A DNA stretch of 64,000 nucleotides. It comes from Pseudomonas saliphila (GTDB lineage: Bacteria; Pseudomonadota; Gammaproteobacteria; Pseudomonadales; Pseudomonadaceae). A model generated the notes under the pieces. The model was given only the letters and a program-made list of their open reading frames with translations, did no database searches and was not told where the DNA came from. Each line of letters begins with the position of its first letter. Positions within the stretch are counted from its first letter, which is position 1. Shown piece by piece: positions 50,185 to 59,794 of the stretch. The stretch spans positions 310,001 through 374,000 of the forward strand of contig NZ_VTVA01000002.1 of the NCBI RefSeq assembly GCF_008638345.1, written 5' to 3'. The translations under genes and the position numbers were made by a program.

Positions 50185-50373
50185 ATCGCCCGTCCGCGCT
50201 ATCCGCATAACGTTGCGCCGCATAAGTTGCTATATTATTGCGACAAAGCATATCGACGCGATGATTAATTGCTTTATTCAAGACATGCTTGCCATATATC
50301 GCTGCTCTCGGTAGTGTTTCAGCCATGCAAGCTCACACTAGCTCTAAACCATTACGCATAACCGCCTGCCTTC

Positions 50374-50411
50374 GTCTGGTCGGCTCGCGACTTCGAGCCT
50401 GACGACCAGAC
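50374..50411 (+). promoter_or_regulatory. Long hairpin in the leuA leader
   Basis: An outer 9-bp stem gtctggtcg/cgaccagac (50374-50382, 50403-50411) stacks on an inner 5-bp stem gctcg/cgagc (50383-50387, 50394-50398), separated by a 4-nt bulge that contains the TGA of a short upstream open frame. An attenuator-like function is possible but not proven, and no U tract follows directly. Confidence 0.45.
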
Positions 50412-50470
50412 TTACCCAGCGCACACTATTTTTCAGGCCCACAAGGCCAACCTAGAACAGGATTCACAAG

Positions 50471-52141
50471 ATGCCGATGATCAATAACCCCTCCAGCCGC
50501 TACCGCGCCTTTCCGACCCTGGACATCCCGGATCGTCAGTGGCCTTCGCAAACCATCACCCAGGCGCCTATCTGGCTGAGCTCGGATTTGCGCGACGGCA
50601 ATCAGTCACTCATCGAGCCAATGGACGCCGAGAAAAAGATGCGTTTTTTCAAGACGCTGGTGCAGGTCGGTATCAAGGAAATCGAGGTCGGCTTTCCGTC
50701 TGCCTCGCAAACCGATTTCGACTTCGTGCGCGAGCTGATCGAAGGCGGGCATATTCCTGACGATGTAACCATCCAGGTACTGACCCAGGCCCGCGAAGAC
50801 CTGATCACCCGGACCTTCGACTCGGTCAAGGGCGCCAAACGCGCGATCATCCACTACTACAACGCCACAGCGCCGAGCTTCCGGCGCATCGTCTTTAATC
50901 AGGATAAAGCGGGCGTGGTGGATATTGCCGTCAGCGCGGCGCAGATCATCACCCGAATTGCCGCCGAACGCCCGGAAACCCAGTGGCGCTTCGAGTACTC
51001 CCCGGAAGTGTTCAGCTCGACCGAAACCGATTTTGCGGTAGAAGTGTGCAACGCAGTGATCGGAGTCTTCCAGCCGACACCTGACAACAAGCTGATCCTC
51101 AACTTACCGGCCACCATCGAGGCCGCCACGCCGAACATCTACGCCGACCAGATCGAGTGGTTCGGCAGGCATATCGATCGGCGTGACAGCGTGCTGATCA
51201 GCCTGCACACCCACAATGATCGTGGAACCGGAGTCGCTGCTACAGAACTTGGCCTGATGGCCGGCGCAGACCGCGTCGAAGGCTGCCTGTTCGGCAATGG
51301 CGAGCGTACCGGCAACGTGGATCTGGTAACGGTGGCGCTGAACATGTATAGCCAGGGCGTGCATCCCGGATTGGACTTTTCCGACATCGACGCAGTGCGC
51401 AAGGTGGTCGAGGAATGCAATCAGTTACCGGTGCATCCACGCCATCCCTACGTGGGTGATCTGGTGCATACCGCCTTCTCTGGCTCGCATCAGGACGCGA
51501 TCCGCAAGGGCTTCGCCCAGCAGGATCCCAACGGCATCTGGGAGGTCCCTTATCTGCCTATCGATCCGGCGGATATTGGCCGTAGCTATGAAGCCGTGAT
51601 CCGCGTCAACAGCCAGTCCGGCAAGGGTGGCATCGCCTATCTGCTTGAGCAGGAATATGGCATCAGCCTGCCGCGCCGCATGCAAATCGAGTTCAGCCAG
51701 GTGGTGCAGCGCGAGACAGACCGCCTCGGGCTGGAAATGACCGCCAGGCAGATCTACCAGTTGCTTGATCAGGAATATCTGCAGGCCAGCACGCCGTACG
51801 CGTTGATCAGACATCGTCTGCAGGACGAGAACGGCACCAGCGCGGTGGATGTGGAAGTGCTCAACGAGGGTGACACGCAACACTGGCGAGGCCTGGGTAA
51901 AGGCCCCCTCGAGGCATTGGTAGCCGGACTGCCTGACCAGTTGGAGATCATGGATTACCACGAACACGCCATTGGCTCAGGTACGAATGCCAAGGCCGCT
52001 GCCTATGTGGAAATACGTCTGGATAACGGCCGGCCACTGCATGGTGTCGGCATCGATGAGAACCTGACCACAGCCAGCTTTCGCGCGTTGTTCAGTGCGC
52101 TGAACCGCGCACTGGGCGAGGCAGCCAGACTGGCCGCCTGA
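50471..52141 (+). CDS. leuA: 2-isopropylmalate synthase LeuA
   Basis: LeuA condenses acetyl-CoA with 2-ketoisovalerate, the first step of leucine synthesis. The 556 residues have a TIM barrel with [16 protein letters not shown] near 36-51, the metal-binding HTHNDRGTG, and the NGERTGNVD loop, then a C-terminal regulatory domain (about 425-550) where leucine feedback acts in the family. It is the longer actinobacterial-like class used by pseudomonads. AGGA lies about 9 bp before the ATG. Confidence 0.97.
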   Translation: MPMINNPSSRYRAFPTLDIPDRQWPSQTITQAPIWLSSDLRDGNQSLIEPMDAEKKMRFFKTLVQVGIKEIEVGFPSASQTDFDFVRELIEGGHIPDDVTIQVLTQAREDLITRTFDSVKGAKRAIIHYYNATAPSFRRIVFNQDKAGVVDIAVSAAQIITRIAAERPETQWRFEYSPEVFSSTETDFAVEVCNAVIGVFQPTPDNKLILNLPATIEAATPNIYADQIEWFGRHIDRRDSVLISLHTHNDRGTGVAATELGLMAGADRVEGCLFGNGERTGNVDLVTVALNMYSQGVHPGLDFSDIDAVRKVVEECNQLPVHPRHPYVGDLVHTAFSGSHQDAIRKGFAQQDPNGIWEVPYLPIDPADIGRSYEAVIRVNSQSGKGGIAYLLEQEYGISLPRRMQIEFSQVVQRETDRLGLEMTARQIYQLLDQEYLQASTPYALIRHRLQDENGTSAVDVEVLNEGDTQHWRGLGKGPLEALVAGLPDQLEIMDYHEHAIGSGTNAKAAAYVEIRLDNGRPLHGVGIDENLTTASFRALFSALNRALGEAARLAA

Positions 52142-52153
52142 TGCGAGCCTAAA

Positions 52154-52177
52154 GGTGTAGCGCGCCTGCGCTACACC
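52154..52177. repeat. REP-like hairpin repeat, copy 1
   Basis: A perfect 10-bp inverted repeat ggtgtagcgc/gcgctacacc with loop gcct, 13 bp after leuA. The same sequence recurs in direct orientation at 52265-52288. Confidence 0.75.
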
Positions 52178-52204
52178 TGGCTTTCCGCTGCGGCAGGGCC
52201 CGTC

Positions 52205-52222
52205 GTTGAGCAGGCGCTCAAC
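52205..52222. terminator. Short hairpin between leuA and der
   Basis: A 7-bp perfect stem gttgagc/gctcaac with a 4-nt loop, lying between the two REP-like copies in the convergent leuA-der gap. There is no U tract. Confidence 0.4.
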
Positions 52223-52264
52223 AACCCCAGGAAACCCATTACGACGCACGCTACTTCCCCTTGA

Positions 52265-52288
52265 GGTGTAGCGCGCCTGCGCTACGCC
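52265..52288. repeat. REP-like hairpin repeat, copy 2
   Basis: Identical to copy 1 at 23 of 24 positions (one change in the right arm, still pairing as G-U). It ends 6 bp before the der stop on the opposite strand and may act as the der 3' hairpin. Confidence 0.75.
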
Positions 52289-52293
52289 GGGGG

Positions 52294-53736
52294 TTAGCGC
52301 TTGTCCTTGCGCTTCTTCTCGGCTTTCTTGTGGTGACTCATCAGGCGGCGTTTTTTGTTGACCTGGCGATCACTCAGCGAGTTCTTACGATCAGCAAAGG
52401 GGTTTTCACCGCCTTTGTATTCCACCCGGATCGGCGTGCCTGACAACTTCAACACTTTACGGAAGGTGTTTTCCAGGTATCGCGTGTAGGAACGCGGTAC
52501 GGAGTCAATCTGGTTACCGTGAATCACGATGATCGGTGGGTTGGATCCACCCAGGTGCGCATACCGCAGCTTGATCCGGCGACCGTGAACCAGCGGTGGC
52601 TGGTGCTCAGCCACAGCGGCTTCCAGAATTTCCGTCATGCGCTTGGTCGGAATCTTGGTCATGGCGCTTTCGTACGCCTTGTCGACCGACTTGTACAACA
52701 GCCCTACGCCGCTGCCATGCAAGGCCGAGATGAAATGCAGGTCGGCGAATTGAGTAAAGAGCAGCCGACGCTGAAGCTCGATCTTGACGAAGTCCTTCTC
52801 GCTCTCGTCCATCCCGTCCCATTTGTTGACCGCGACGACCAACGCACGTCCCGCCTCAAGCACGAAGCCGAGCAGGTGCAGGTCCTGATCAACAATCCCT
52901 TCGCGCGCATCCACCACGAAGATCACCACGTTGGCGTCTTCAATGGCCTGCAGAGCCTTGATCACCGAGAACTTCTCGACGGTCTCGAACACCTTGCCGC
53001 GACGCCGTACCCCGGCTGTATCAATCAGGGTGTAGGGCTTATCGTGTCGATGGTAGGGAATATAGATGGTGTCGCGGGTGGTTCCTGCCTGGTCGAACAC
53101 CACTACCCGGTCTTCACCCAGCATGCGATTGACCAGTGTCGACTTGCCGACGTTGGGGCGGCCGATAATCGCAATCTTGGTCCCTATCGGCTTGACGACG
53201 CGTGGCACGATCGGCTCGCCGTTTTCATCGAGCTCGGTACCGATAACGCCCTCATCACCGAACACCGCTTCCAGCATCGGGTTGATGTTGCGGTTATGCG
53301 CCGCAGCAATCGCAATAGGCGCGCCCAGGCCCAGGGACGAAAATTCCCCGACAATGGAGTCCTGTTGAGCGCCGTCCAGCTTGTTGGCAATCAGGAAGGT
53401 ATGCTTGTCCCGCTTGCGCAGGTGCTCGGCGATCATCTCGTCAGCGGCAGTTCGACCGGCCTGGGCATCCACCAGGAACAACACCGCATCGGCCTCTTCA
53501 ATGGCCAGCAATGACTGGCCCGCCATGATGGTATCGATGCCCTGCTCGTCACCGCTGATACCACCGGTGTCTACTACGATGAACTTCTTGCCTTGCCAGA
53601 CCGCTTCACCATACTGACGATCGCGGGTAAGCCCGGCCATATCAGCGACGATCGCGTCACGACTTTTGGTCAGACGGTTGAACAGGGTGGATTTTCCCAC
53701 GTTGGGACGCCCCACCAGAGCGATTACAGGAACCAT
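52294..53736 (-). CDS. der: Ribosome-biogenesis GTPase Der (EngA)
   Basis: Der is a double GTPase needed for 50S maturation. The 480 residues carry two G domains with G1 motifs GRPNVGKS at 9-16 and near 190, G3 DTGG and DTAG, G4 NKLD and NKWD, followed by a KH-like domain and a very basic tail ([11 protein letters not shown]). The start at 53736 ([11 protein letters not shown]) has GGAG 6 bp upstream. A strong terminator lies just upstream, between bamB and der. Confidence 0.98.
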   Translation of the reverse strand: MVPVIALVGRPNVGKSTLFNRLTKSRDAIVADMAGLTRDRQYGEAVWQGKKFIVVDTGGISGDEQGIDTIMAGQSLLAIEEADAVLFLVDAQAGRTAADEMIAEHLRKRDKHTFLIANKLDGAQQDSIVGEFSSLGLGAPIAIAAAHNRNINPMLEAVFGDEGVIGTELDENGEPIVPRVVKPIGTKIAIIGRPNVGKSTLVNRMLGEDRVVVFDQAGTTRDTIYIPYHRHDKPYTLIDTAGVRRRGKVFETVEKFSVIKALQAIEDANVVIFVVDAREGIVDQDLHLLGFVLEAGRALVVAVNKWDGMDESEKDFVKIELQRRLLFTQFADLHFISALHGSGVGLLYKSVDKAYESAMTKIPTKRMTEILEAAVAEHQPPLVHGRRIKLRYAHLGGSNPPIIVIHGNQIDSVPRSYTRYLENTFRKVLKLSGTPIRVEYKGGENPFADRKNSLSDRQVNKKRRLMSHHKKAEKKRKDKR

Positions 53737-53765
53737 GATTACTCCGCGCACGCCTGGCGTGCCGA

Positions 53766-53806
53766 CAAAAACAAAACGGCCGCTGCCCCCTAATGGGCAG
53801 CGGCCG
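53766..53806 (-). terminator. Strong intrinsic terminator between bamB and der
   Basis: On the minus strand a perfect 12-bp stem (53795-53806 with 53777-53788) and 6-nt loop are followed by TTTTGTTTTTG (53776 to 53766). Its U tract ends about 30 bp before the der start codon. Confidence 0.88.
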
Positions 53807-53829
53807 GGAAAGTATAACCTTTTTTACTA

Positions 53830-54975
53830 TCAGCGCAGTTTCAGCGCGACCAGATCACCGCTATTGCCATACACGTAAAGCGTATCGCCCTGGACAATCG
53901 GCGCTACCCGCACGCCTTTACGGTCAACGCGGATGCGTCCAACCAGACGGCCATCAGTCTGCGCCAACAAGTGCACATAGCCTTCGTAATCAGCGACTGC
54001 CACATAGCTGCTGAATGCGACAGGCGCCGTCAGCTTACGCCGCAGCAGATCCTCGTTACGCCACAACGAGCGCGCACGGTTGGCGTCGAATGCCTCGACC
54101 GCACCATCGGAATGGCTCAGATAGACGCTGCCGAAACCCGTACCCGGACCGCCGTAACTGGACGCGGGGGTCTGCCATAGCGGCTCGCCCGACTCAGCGT
54201 TCAGTGCGGCCAGGTTGCCCTGAAAGGCTGCAACGTACAGCGTGCTGTCATCCAATAGCAAATCACCGTCGATATCGACCATGCGTTCCAGCTCGGAACG
54301 GCCCTGCGGCTGCGCTATGCGCTGCTCCCAGATCGGCACGCCATTCTCGGCGGCCAGCGAAACGACCTTGCCACTGGCAAAACCGGCGTACACCTGCTGC
54401 AGGGTGACGATGGGCGTAGCATGCCCACGCACCGTCAGCACCGGCAGACTGGATTCATACAACCAGCGGCGCTGGCCATCAGAAATATCCAGCGCAACAA
54501 CGTTGTCATCCTGCGTCTGCACGACGACCACATCGCCGTTGGTTTGCGGCGGCGCGAGCACCTCGCTGCTGACTTCGGCACGCCACAATTCAGCACCATC
54601 GGACTCATCCAGAACGATTACTTCACCGTCCAGGGTGCCGACAAATACGCGCCCACCACCGGCACCGACCGCACCTGAGGTACGCTCATCGAGCTTGGTC
54701 TGCCACCGAACCGAGCCATCGTCGCGGTCCATTGCGATAACACGACCCTTGGCATCGGCGGCATACAGCGTCAGGCCATCAAGCGTTGGCTTTAGGTTGT
54801 TGTACAGCGCACCCTGGCCAGCACCGATGTTGCGCTTCCAGCTACGCTCCAGCTCAACTTCGGCGGTAAATTTTTCCAGCTCCGCAGGCGGAAGCTCTTT
54901 CTTGCCGGAACTGCCACAGCCGGCAACCATAATGGCTGCCACGCCTATGGCAAGGTATCGGGACATCAGCTTCAC
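53830..54975 (-). CDS. bamB: Outer-membrane assembly lipoprotein BamB
   Basis: BamB is the beta-propeller lipoprotein of the BAM complex that inserts outer-membrane proteins. The 381 residues have a lipoprotein signal with lipobox VAGC (Cys at about 20) and eight PQQ-like blades, visible as recurring LYAADAKGRVIAMD, VFVGTLDGEVIVLD and VYAGFASGKVVSL units. The GTG start overlaps the yfgM stop (TAGTG), with GGAGG 7 bp upstream; an ATG three codons later is the alternative. Confidence 0.96.
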   Translation of the reverse strand: MKLMSRYLAIGVAAIMVAGCGSSGKKELPPAELEKFTAEVELERSWKRNIGAGQGALYNNLKPTLDGLTLYAADAKGRVIAMDRDDGSVRWQTKLDERTSGAVGAGGGRVFVGTLDGEVIVLDESDGAELWRAEVSSEVLAPPQTNGDVVVVQTQDDNVVALDISDGQRRWLYESSLPVLTVRGHATPIVTLQQVYAGFASGKVVSLAAENGVPIWEQRIAQPQGRSELERMVDIDGDLLLDDSTLYVAAFQGNLAALNAESGEPLWQTPASSYGGPGTGFGSVYLSHSDGAVEAFDANRARSLWRNEDLLRRKLTAPVAFSSYVAVADYEGYVHLLAQTDGRLVGRIRVDRKGVRVAPIVQGDTLYVYGNSGDLVALKLR

Positions 54976-55622
54976 TAAACTTCCTCCGCCAGATCATCAA
55001 TTTTCAGCTGTAACTGCGGGCGGGCCTGCCGATCGGGAATTGCACGGAGCGCGGACAGATAAGCTTCGCGGGCTTCTTCGGTACGGCCAAGGCCCAGCAG
55101 CAGATCGCCGCGTATTTCTTCACGTCCGGCCAGCAACTGCCCGGACACTTCTGAGTCGAATAGTGCAAGCGCTTCTTCGGCCCGCTCCTGCTGGCCAAGT
55201 ACGCGCGCCAGTCGCTGTCTGGCGACTTCCTTAAGCGCTTCATCCTCAGCATTGTCGACCACTTCGTTCAGCAAGCGCTCGGCGGTGGCGAAGTCTTGCG
55301 CCTCAACTGCAAGCCGTGCCTGCATCAACGCCGCATAACGCGAATAGCGTGAATCGGGATACTCGTCACGCAACCGCTGCGCCAGCTCGGCGGCACGGGT
55401 GCGGGATTCCACGTTGTCCGGATCCTGCCCCAGCACTGATTCAAGCATGGTCTGGTACAACGCCGAGGCGTTGGCAGACTGAGTTTCCTTATAATCGGTC
55501 CAGGCGTTCCAACCAAACACGCCCGCTAGCGCGAGCACTACGCCAGTCAACAGCGGCATGCCATGCTGGCGCCACAGTTCCTTGATCCGTTCTACCTGTT
55601 CTTCTTCTGTCTGGTTAGTCAC
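54975..55622 (-). CDS. YfgM family membrane-anchored TPR protein
   Basis: An inner-membrane ancillary SecYEG/periplasmic chaperone partner in E. coli. The 215 residues have one transmembrane helix (about 22-42, GMPLLTGVVLALAGVFGWNAW) and a TPR-like helical domain. GTG start with AGGAG upstream. It lies between hisS and bamB, the conserved context of yfgM, and its stop overlaps the bamB start by one base. Confidence 0.93.
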   Translation of the reverse strand: MTNQTEEEQVERIKELWRQHGMPLLTGVVLALAGVFGWNAWTDYKETQSANASALYQTMLESVLGQDPDNVESRTRAAELAQRLRDEYPDSRYSRYAALMQARLAVEAQDFATAERLLNEVVDNAEDEALKEVARQRLARVLGQQERAEEALALFDSEVSGQLLAGREEIRGDLLLGLGRTEEAREAYLSALRAIPDRQARPQLQLKIDDLAEEV

Positions 55623-55661
55623 CCTACGCTCCTTCCCGAGTAATCAGCGCTGCCGTACTGC

Positions 55662-56939
55662 TCACAACAATTGTTTGAGTCGCGCCGGCAGATCCTGCCA
55701 GGCGATATTTTCCTGCTCGCTGCGATCACGCAAGGGTTTGAGGCCGATTTGCTGCGCAACGGTTTCGTCCTCACCCAGAATCAAGGCATACAGGGCGCCG
55801 GACTTGTCAGCCTTTTTGAACTGGCTCTTGAAACTGCCGCCGCCACAATGCACTACAAGGCGTAACCCGGGCAAGGCATCACGCAGCTGTTCTGCCAGCC
55901 GGAAGCCTGCAGTGGCTGCGGATTCGCCCAACATGACCATATAGACGTCGACCTGGCGTGCCAGCTCGTCGGGGATCTTGCCCAAAGTTTCGATCAGCAG
56001 CAACAGGCGCTCGATCCCCATGGCAAAACCGACCGCAGGCGCCGGCTTGCCGCCGAGCTGTTCAACCAGGCCGTCATACCGACCGCCGGCACATACCGTA
56101 CCTTGCGCGCCGAGCTTGTCAGTCACCCATTCGAATACCGTGAGGCCATAATAATCCAGTCCGCGGACCAGCCGTGGGTTGATGACATAGGGCACACCTG
56201 CCGCATCCAGCAGTGCCCGCAGGCCCGCAAAATGCTGCTGCGCTTCGTCGTTCAGATAATCGGCGAGCTTCGGCGCATCAACAAGCAACGCCTGCGTCTG
56301 CGGGTTCTTGCTATCGAGCACCCGCAGCGGGTTGGTCTCGAGCCGACGTTGGCTATCCTCGTCCAGCTGCTCGAACCGGGCTTGCAGATACTCGACCAGC
56401 GCCTCACGGTAGCGCGCGCGGTCTTCAGAACTGCCCAGACTGTTGAGCTCCAGAGTCACCGCTTCCGCCAGACCGAGTTTCTGCCAGAGCCGCCAGCTGA
56501 GAATGATCAGCTCGGCGTCGATGTCCGGACCGCTGAGGTTGAAGGTTTCCACTCCAATCTGGTGAAACTGGCGATAGCGGCCTTTCTGTGGGCGCTCATG
56601 GCGAAACATCGGGCCTGTGTACCAGACCTTGTGACTGACGCCGCCACCCAGCAGCCCATGTTCGAGCATCGCCCGAACGCAACCTGCAGTGCCTTCCGGA
56701 CGTAGCGTGAGCGAGTCACCGTTACGGTCGGCAAAGGTATACATTTCCTTCTCGACGATGTCAGTGACTTCGCCGATCGAGCGTTTGAACAACTCCGTCG
56801 GCTCTACAATCGGCAGACGGATCTGCTGGTAACCGTAGCCCGAGAGCAGGTCCGCCACGGTACGTTCAAAGTACTGCCACAGGGCGCTGTCGGCGGGCAG
56901 AATATCGTTCATGCCGCGCACGGCTTGCAGGGTCTTCAA
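55662..56939 (-). CDS. hisS: Histidyl-tRNA synthetase HisS
   Basis: A class II synthetase of 425 residues: RGMNDILP at the N-terminus, motif 2 region [21 protein letters not shown], the histidine-A motif [15 protein letters not shown], and motif 3 [12 protein letters not shown], followed by an anticodon-binding domain. The start appears to be a TTG at 56939 ([12 protein letters not shown]), which matches the family N-terminus and has AAGGA about 8 bp upstream; the next in-frame ATG would remove the conserved beginning. It is 15 bp after ispG. Confidence 0.96.
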   Translation of the reverse strand: MKTLQAVRGMNDILPADSALWQYFERTVADLLSGYGYQQIRLPIVEPTELFKRSIGEVTDIVEKEMYTFADRNGDSLTLRPEGTAGCVRAMLEHGLLGGGVSHKVWYTGPMFRHERPQKGRYRQFHQIGVETFNLSGPDIDAELIILSWRLWQKLGLAEAVTLELNSLGSSEDRARYREALVEYLQARFEQLDEDSQRRLETNPLRVLDSKNPQTQALLVDAPKLADYLNDEAQQHFAGLRALLDAAGVPYVINPRLVRGLDYYGLTVFEWVTDKLGAQGTVCAGGRYDGLVEQLGGKPAPAVGFAMGIERLLLLIETLGKIPDELARQVDVYMVMLGESAATAGFRLAEQLRDALPGLRLVVHCGGGSFKSQFKKADKSGALYALILGEDETVAQQIGLKPLRDRSEQENIAWQDLPARLKQLL

Positions 56940-56954
56940 AGCTTATTTCCTTAA

Positions 56955-58067
56955 TCAGCCGCGGATGATGGTATTGGCATCCAGTGCTTGTTTGGCGGCA
57001 ATTTTGTCACGAATCATCGATTCCAGACGGTCTACCAGACCTTCATTGACCAGTTTGGTGCTGGGGGAACCATCGACATAGACCAGATTGTTCGGCGAGC
57101 CACCGGTCAGCCCGATATCGGCTTCGCGCGCCTCGCCCGGGCCATTGACCACGCAACCGATCACCGCGACGTCCAGCGGGACCACAACGTCCTCAAGCCG
57201 GGCTTCGAGTTCGTTCATGGTCTTGACCACGTCGAAGTTCTGCCGCGAGCAACTCGGGCAGGCAATGAAATTGATACCCCGGGAACGCAAGCGCAGCGAC
57301 TTGAGGATATCGAATCCGACCTTGATTTCTTCAATCGGGTCCGCCGCAAGGGAGATGCGAATGGTGTCGCCAATCCCTTCAGCGAGCAGCATGCCGAGGC
57401 CTACCGCAGACTTCACCGTACCCGAGCGCAGGCCGCCGGCTTCGGTGATACCCAGATGCAGTGGCTGCTCGATCTGCTGCGCGAGCAGGCGGTAAGCACC
57501 CACCGCCATGAACACATCCGAGGCCTTGACGCTGACCTTGAAATCCTGAAAGTCCAACTTGTCGAGGAAGTCCACATTACGCAGCGCCGATTCAACCAGC
57601 GCTGCAGGGGTAGGTTCGCCGTATTTCTTCTGCAGGTCCTTTTCCAGCGAGCCGGCATTCACGCCGATACGGATCGGTATGCCGTTATGCCGCGCTGCAT
57701 CCACGACGGCGCGGACCCGGTCTTCCCGGCCGATATTGCCCGGATTGATACGCAGACAATCCACACCCAGGTCTGCCACCCGCAGCGCGATCTTGTAGTC
57801 AAAATGGATGTCGGCGACCAACGCAATCGAGACCTGCTTGCGAATCTCGCCAAAGGCCTCGGCCGCTTCCATGCTCGGCACCGAGACTCTGACGATATCC
57901 GCGCCGACGGCTTCAAGGCGACGAATCTGGTCGACCGTCGCTGCGACATCACAGGTTTCGGTGTTGGTCATGCTTTGCACTGAAATCGGCGCATCACCGC
58001 CAACCAGTACCGAGCCCACGCGAATCTGGCGCGAGACTCTGCGTTTGATAGGTGATTCTTGGTGCAT
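56955..58067 (-). CDS. ispG: 4-hydroxy-3-methylbut-2-enyl diphosphate synthase IspG (GcpE)
   Basis: IspG is a [4Fe-4S] enzyme of the MEP isoprenoid pathway. The 370 residues form a TIM barrel plus a reductase-like domain carrying the cluster ligands Cys270, Cys273 and Cys305 (CPSCSR and GCVVNGPGE), with Glu312 as the fourth-site residue. All ligands are intact, so this cell still supplies Fe-S clusters despite the missing isc genes nearby. It is 12 bp after rodZ. Confidence 0.98.
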   Translation of the reverse strand: MHQESPIKRRVSRQIRVGSVLVGGDAPISVQSMTNTETCDVAATVDQIRRLEAVGADIVRVSVPSMEAAEAFGEIRKQVSIALVADIHFDYKIALRVADLGVDCLRINPGNIGREDRVRAVVDAARHNGIPIRIGVNAGSLEKDLQKKYGEPTPAALVESALRNVDFLDKLDFQDFKVSVKASDVFMAVGAYRLLAQQIEQPLHLGITEAGGLRSGTVKSAVGLGMLLAEGIGDTIRISLAADPIEEIKVGFDILKSLRLRSRGINFIACPSCSRQNFDVVKTMNELEARLEDVVVPLDVAVIGCVVNGPGEAREADIGLTGGSPNNLVYVDGSPSTKLVNEGLVDRLESMIRDKIAAKQALDANTIIRG

Positions 58068-58079
58068 GAGCGTTACCTC

Positions 58080-59012
58080 TTACTGGCCCAGCTTGAGCCG
58101 GACAACACCTGCTGGCCGGTAGGCCGCGGTATCCAGCTTGCTGCCTTGGTATTCGATGGCGGAGACGGCTTCGATGGCCCCGATGACGACCTCTATCGGA
58201 CCATCATGGTCAATATTCAGCGACTGCTCCGCCTGCATGAGTTGGGTATGTAAAGCCTTGCCTTCTGCGCTACTGACCTGGACCCAGCACGAATTGTTAA
58301 ATCGCATATGTAATCCGTTGGCTACCGTGCCTGACGATTCGGGTTCGGCCGTCGCCTCTGCCGCGGGCTCAGCCTCAGCTGCCTCAGCCACCGGCTGAAC
58401 CTCACTGGTTTCAGCCTCGATCGCGGATACCTGCAACAACGCCGGGATGGCAGGCTCGCTTGACGACACATCCTGACCTGCGGCGTGCCGCAGACCGGGC
58501 AAAGCGATGGGCGATGGCAGAGAGTCAATCAGCACTTCTTCAAACTGGCGCTCGTCCAGCTGCGATACCTCGACAGCCGCCTCGCGGTTCTCGTACCACC
58601 ATAGAAACACCGCCCCGGCGACCAGCAGCAAAATGATCAACGCCCCACGACGCAGCCACATCCGGTTGCTGCGTCCTGCGGTGTAGCGATCGGTCTTGTC
58701 GATGCCGTGCACGGCATGCTCGCGTTCCTGAATCCCCATATGCCGGTCGTACTCCAGTACCAGCGGATCGGCATCCAGATTCATTAGCCGAGCGTAGGCA
58801 CGTATGTAGCCGCGCCCAAAGGTTTCGCCAGGCAAGCGTTCGAACTGTCCCGATTCGATGTATTCCAGAATCTTTGGGGCCAGCCTCAGGCTGGTAGCGA
58901 CCTCCACTTCACTCAATCCGTGACGCAACCGCGCATCACGCAATACTGCCCCGGCATTCAGGGCTCCCTGCGAATACTGGCTACCAGTGGTGTCAAGCTC
59001 GCGGGAATTCAT
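58080..59012 (-). CDS. rodZ: Cytoskeletal protein RodZ
   Basis: RodZ links MreB filaments to the membrane elongation machinery. The 310 residues have an N-terminal helix-turn-helix (about 23-90, LRDARLRHGLSEVEVATSLRL), a basic juxtamembrane stretch, one transmembrane helix (about 120-138), an Ala/Glu/Pro-rich linker (about 170-230), and a C-terminal periplasmic DUF4115 domain. It starts on the pilF stop (1-bp overlap). The order pilF-rodZ-ispG-hisS is the usual pseudomonad one. Confidence 0.94.
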   Translation of the reverse strand: MNSRELDTTGSQYSQGALNAGAVLRDARLRHGLSEVEVATSLRLAPKILEYIESGQFERLPGETFGRGYIRAYARLMNLDADPLVLEYDRHMGIQEREHAVHGIDKTDRYTAGRSNRMWLRRGALIILLLVAGAVFLWWYENREAAVEVSQLDERQFEEVLIDSLPSPIALPGLRHAAGQDVSSSEPAIPALLQVSAIEAETSEVQPVAEAAEAEPAAEATAEPESSGTVANGLHMRFNNSCWVQVSSAEGKALHTQLMQAEQSLNIDHDGPIEVVIGAIEAVSAIEYQGSKLDTAAYRPAGVVRLKLGQ

Positions 59013-59767
59013 CAGGATTCAGACTCCTTGAGCGCTCTGGCCTCTGCGCTTGAGGGATACAGGCGACGCAACTGCAGCGCATAGCTGGCTGCGCGATTAT
59101 GATCTTCAAACCGCCGTGCCAGCTGCACACCTAGCCAAAGGCTAGCGGCATTCTGACCAGACAGTTGCTCGAATCGTCGGTAATAGTCCCAGGCCGGAAC
59201 GTAATTCTGCTTCTGAAATTCCAACCGGGCCAACTCCAGCATCGATCGCGGATGACGACTGTTAAGCCGCAATGCCCGTTCGAAACTGACCTTCGCCTGC
59301 TCGGTATTACCCATCATTCGGTGCGTCAGCCCAAGATTCTCGAACACTCGAGAGCGCTCACTGTATAGGGTATCAGTGGAGGCTTTTTCGAAATGCTCAA
59401 GGGCCTCGTCAAAACGCTCCTGACTCAGGAGAAAAGCCCCGTAATTATTCAGTATGCGCGGATCGTCACCCTCGACACGCAACGCCGAGCGGAAATGCTT
59501 CTCCGCCGAAGGGTATTCACCCTCCTGCTGGTACACCAGTGCCAGCGCCGTATGCGCCGAAGCCGAACTCGGATCCAGCTTCAAGGCTTCACTCAAGGGC
59601 GCCTTGGCCCTGTCGGTCTCGCCCTGCTGCATGTAACCCAGGCCGAGCTGAATATAGGCGTCACGCGCCGCTTGCGGATCGGCCGGCTTGCGACCCTGAT
59701 CCCCAGTGGTCACACAACCCGTCAATGCCAGACTCAATATCCATATTGCGACTACAGGCTTAAACAT
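59012..59767 (-). CDS. pilF: Type IV pilus pilotin PilF (PilW)
   Basis: PilF is an outer-membrane lipoprotein that carries and multimerises the PilQ secretin. The 251 residues have lipobox LTGC (Cys18) and six TPR repeats visible as recurring ALALVYQQEGEYPSAEKHF-type units. Its presence suggests that the host makes type IV pili; no other pil gene is in the window. rlmN lies 27 bp upstream. Confidence 0.95.
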   Translation of the reverse strand: MFKPVVAIWILSLALTGCVTTGDQGRKPADPQAARDAYIQLGLGYMQQGETDRAKAPLSEALKLDPSSASAHTALALVYQQEGEYPSAEKHFRSALRVEGDDPRILNNYGAFLLSQERFDEALEHFEKASTDTLYSERSRVFENLGLTHRMMGNTEQAKVSFERALRLNSRHPRSMLELARLEFQKQNYVPAWDYYRRFEQLSGQNAASLWLGVQLARRFEDHNRAASYALQLRRLYPSSAEARALKESES

Positions 59768-59794
59768 AATATTACCTTGCCGCGATTAGCGGTA

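Larger units (their letters stand above)
50153..50470 (+). other. 318 bp leuA upstream region
   Basis: No conventional gene is seen. The stretch holds the mscS 3' hairpin, an AT-rich segment with a -10-like TATATT at 50231-50236, a 25-codon open frame at 50325-50402 and a long hairpin overlapping its end. It looks like a transcribed leuA leader. Confidence 0.5.
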
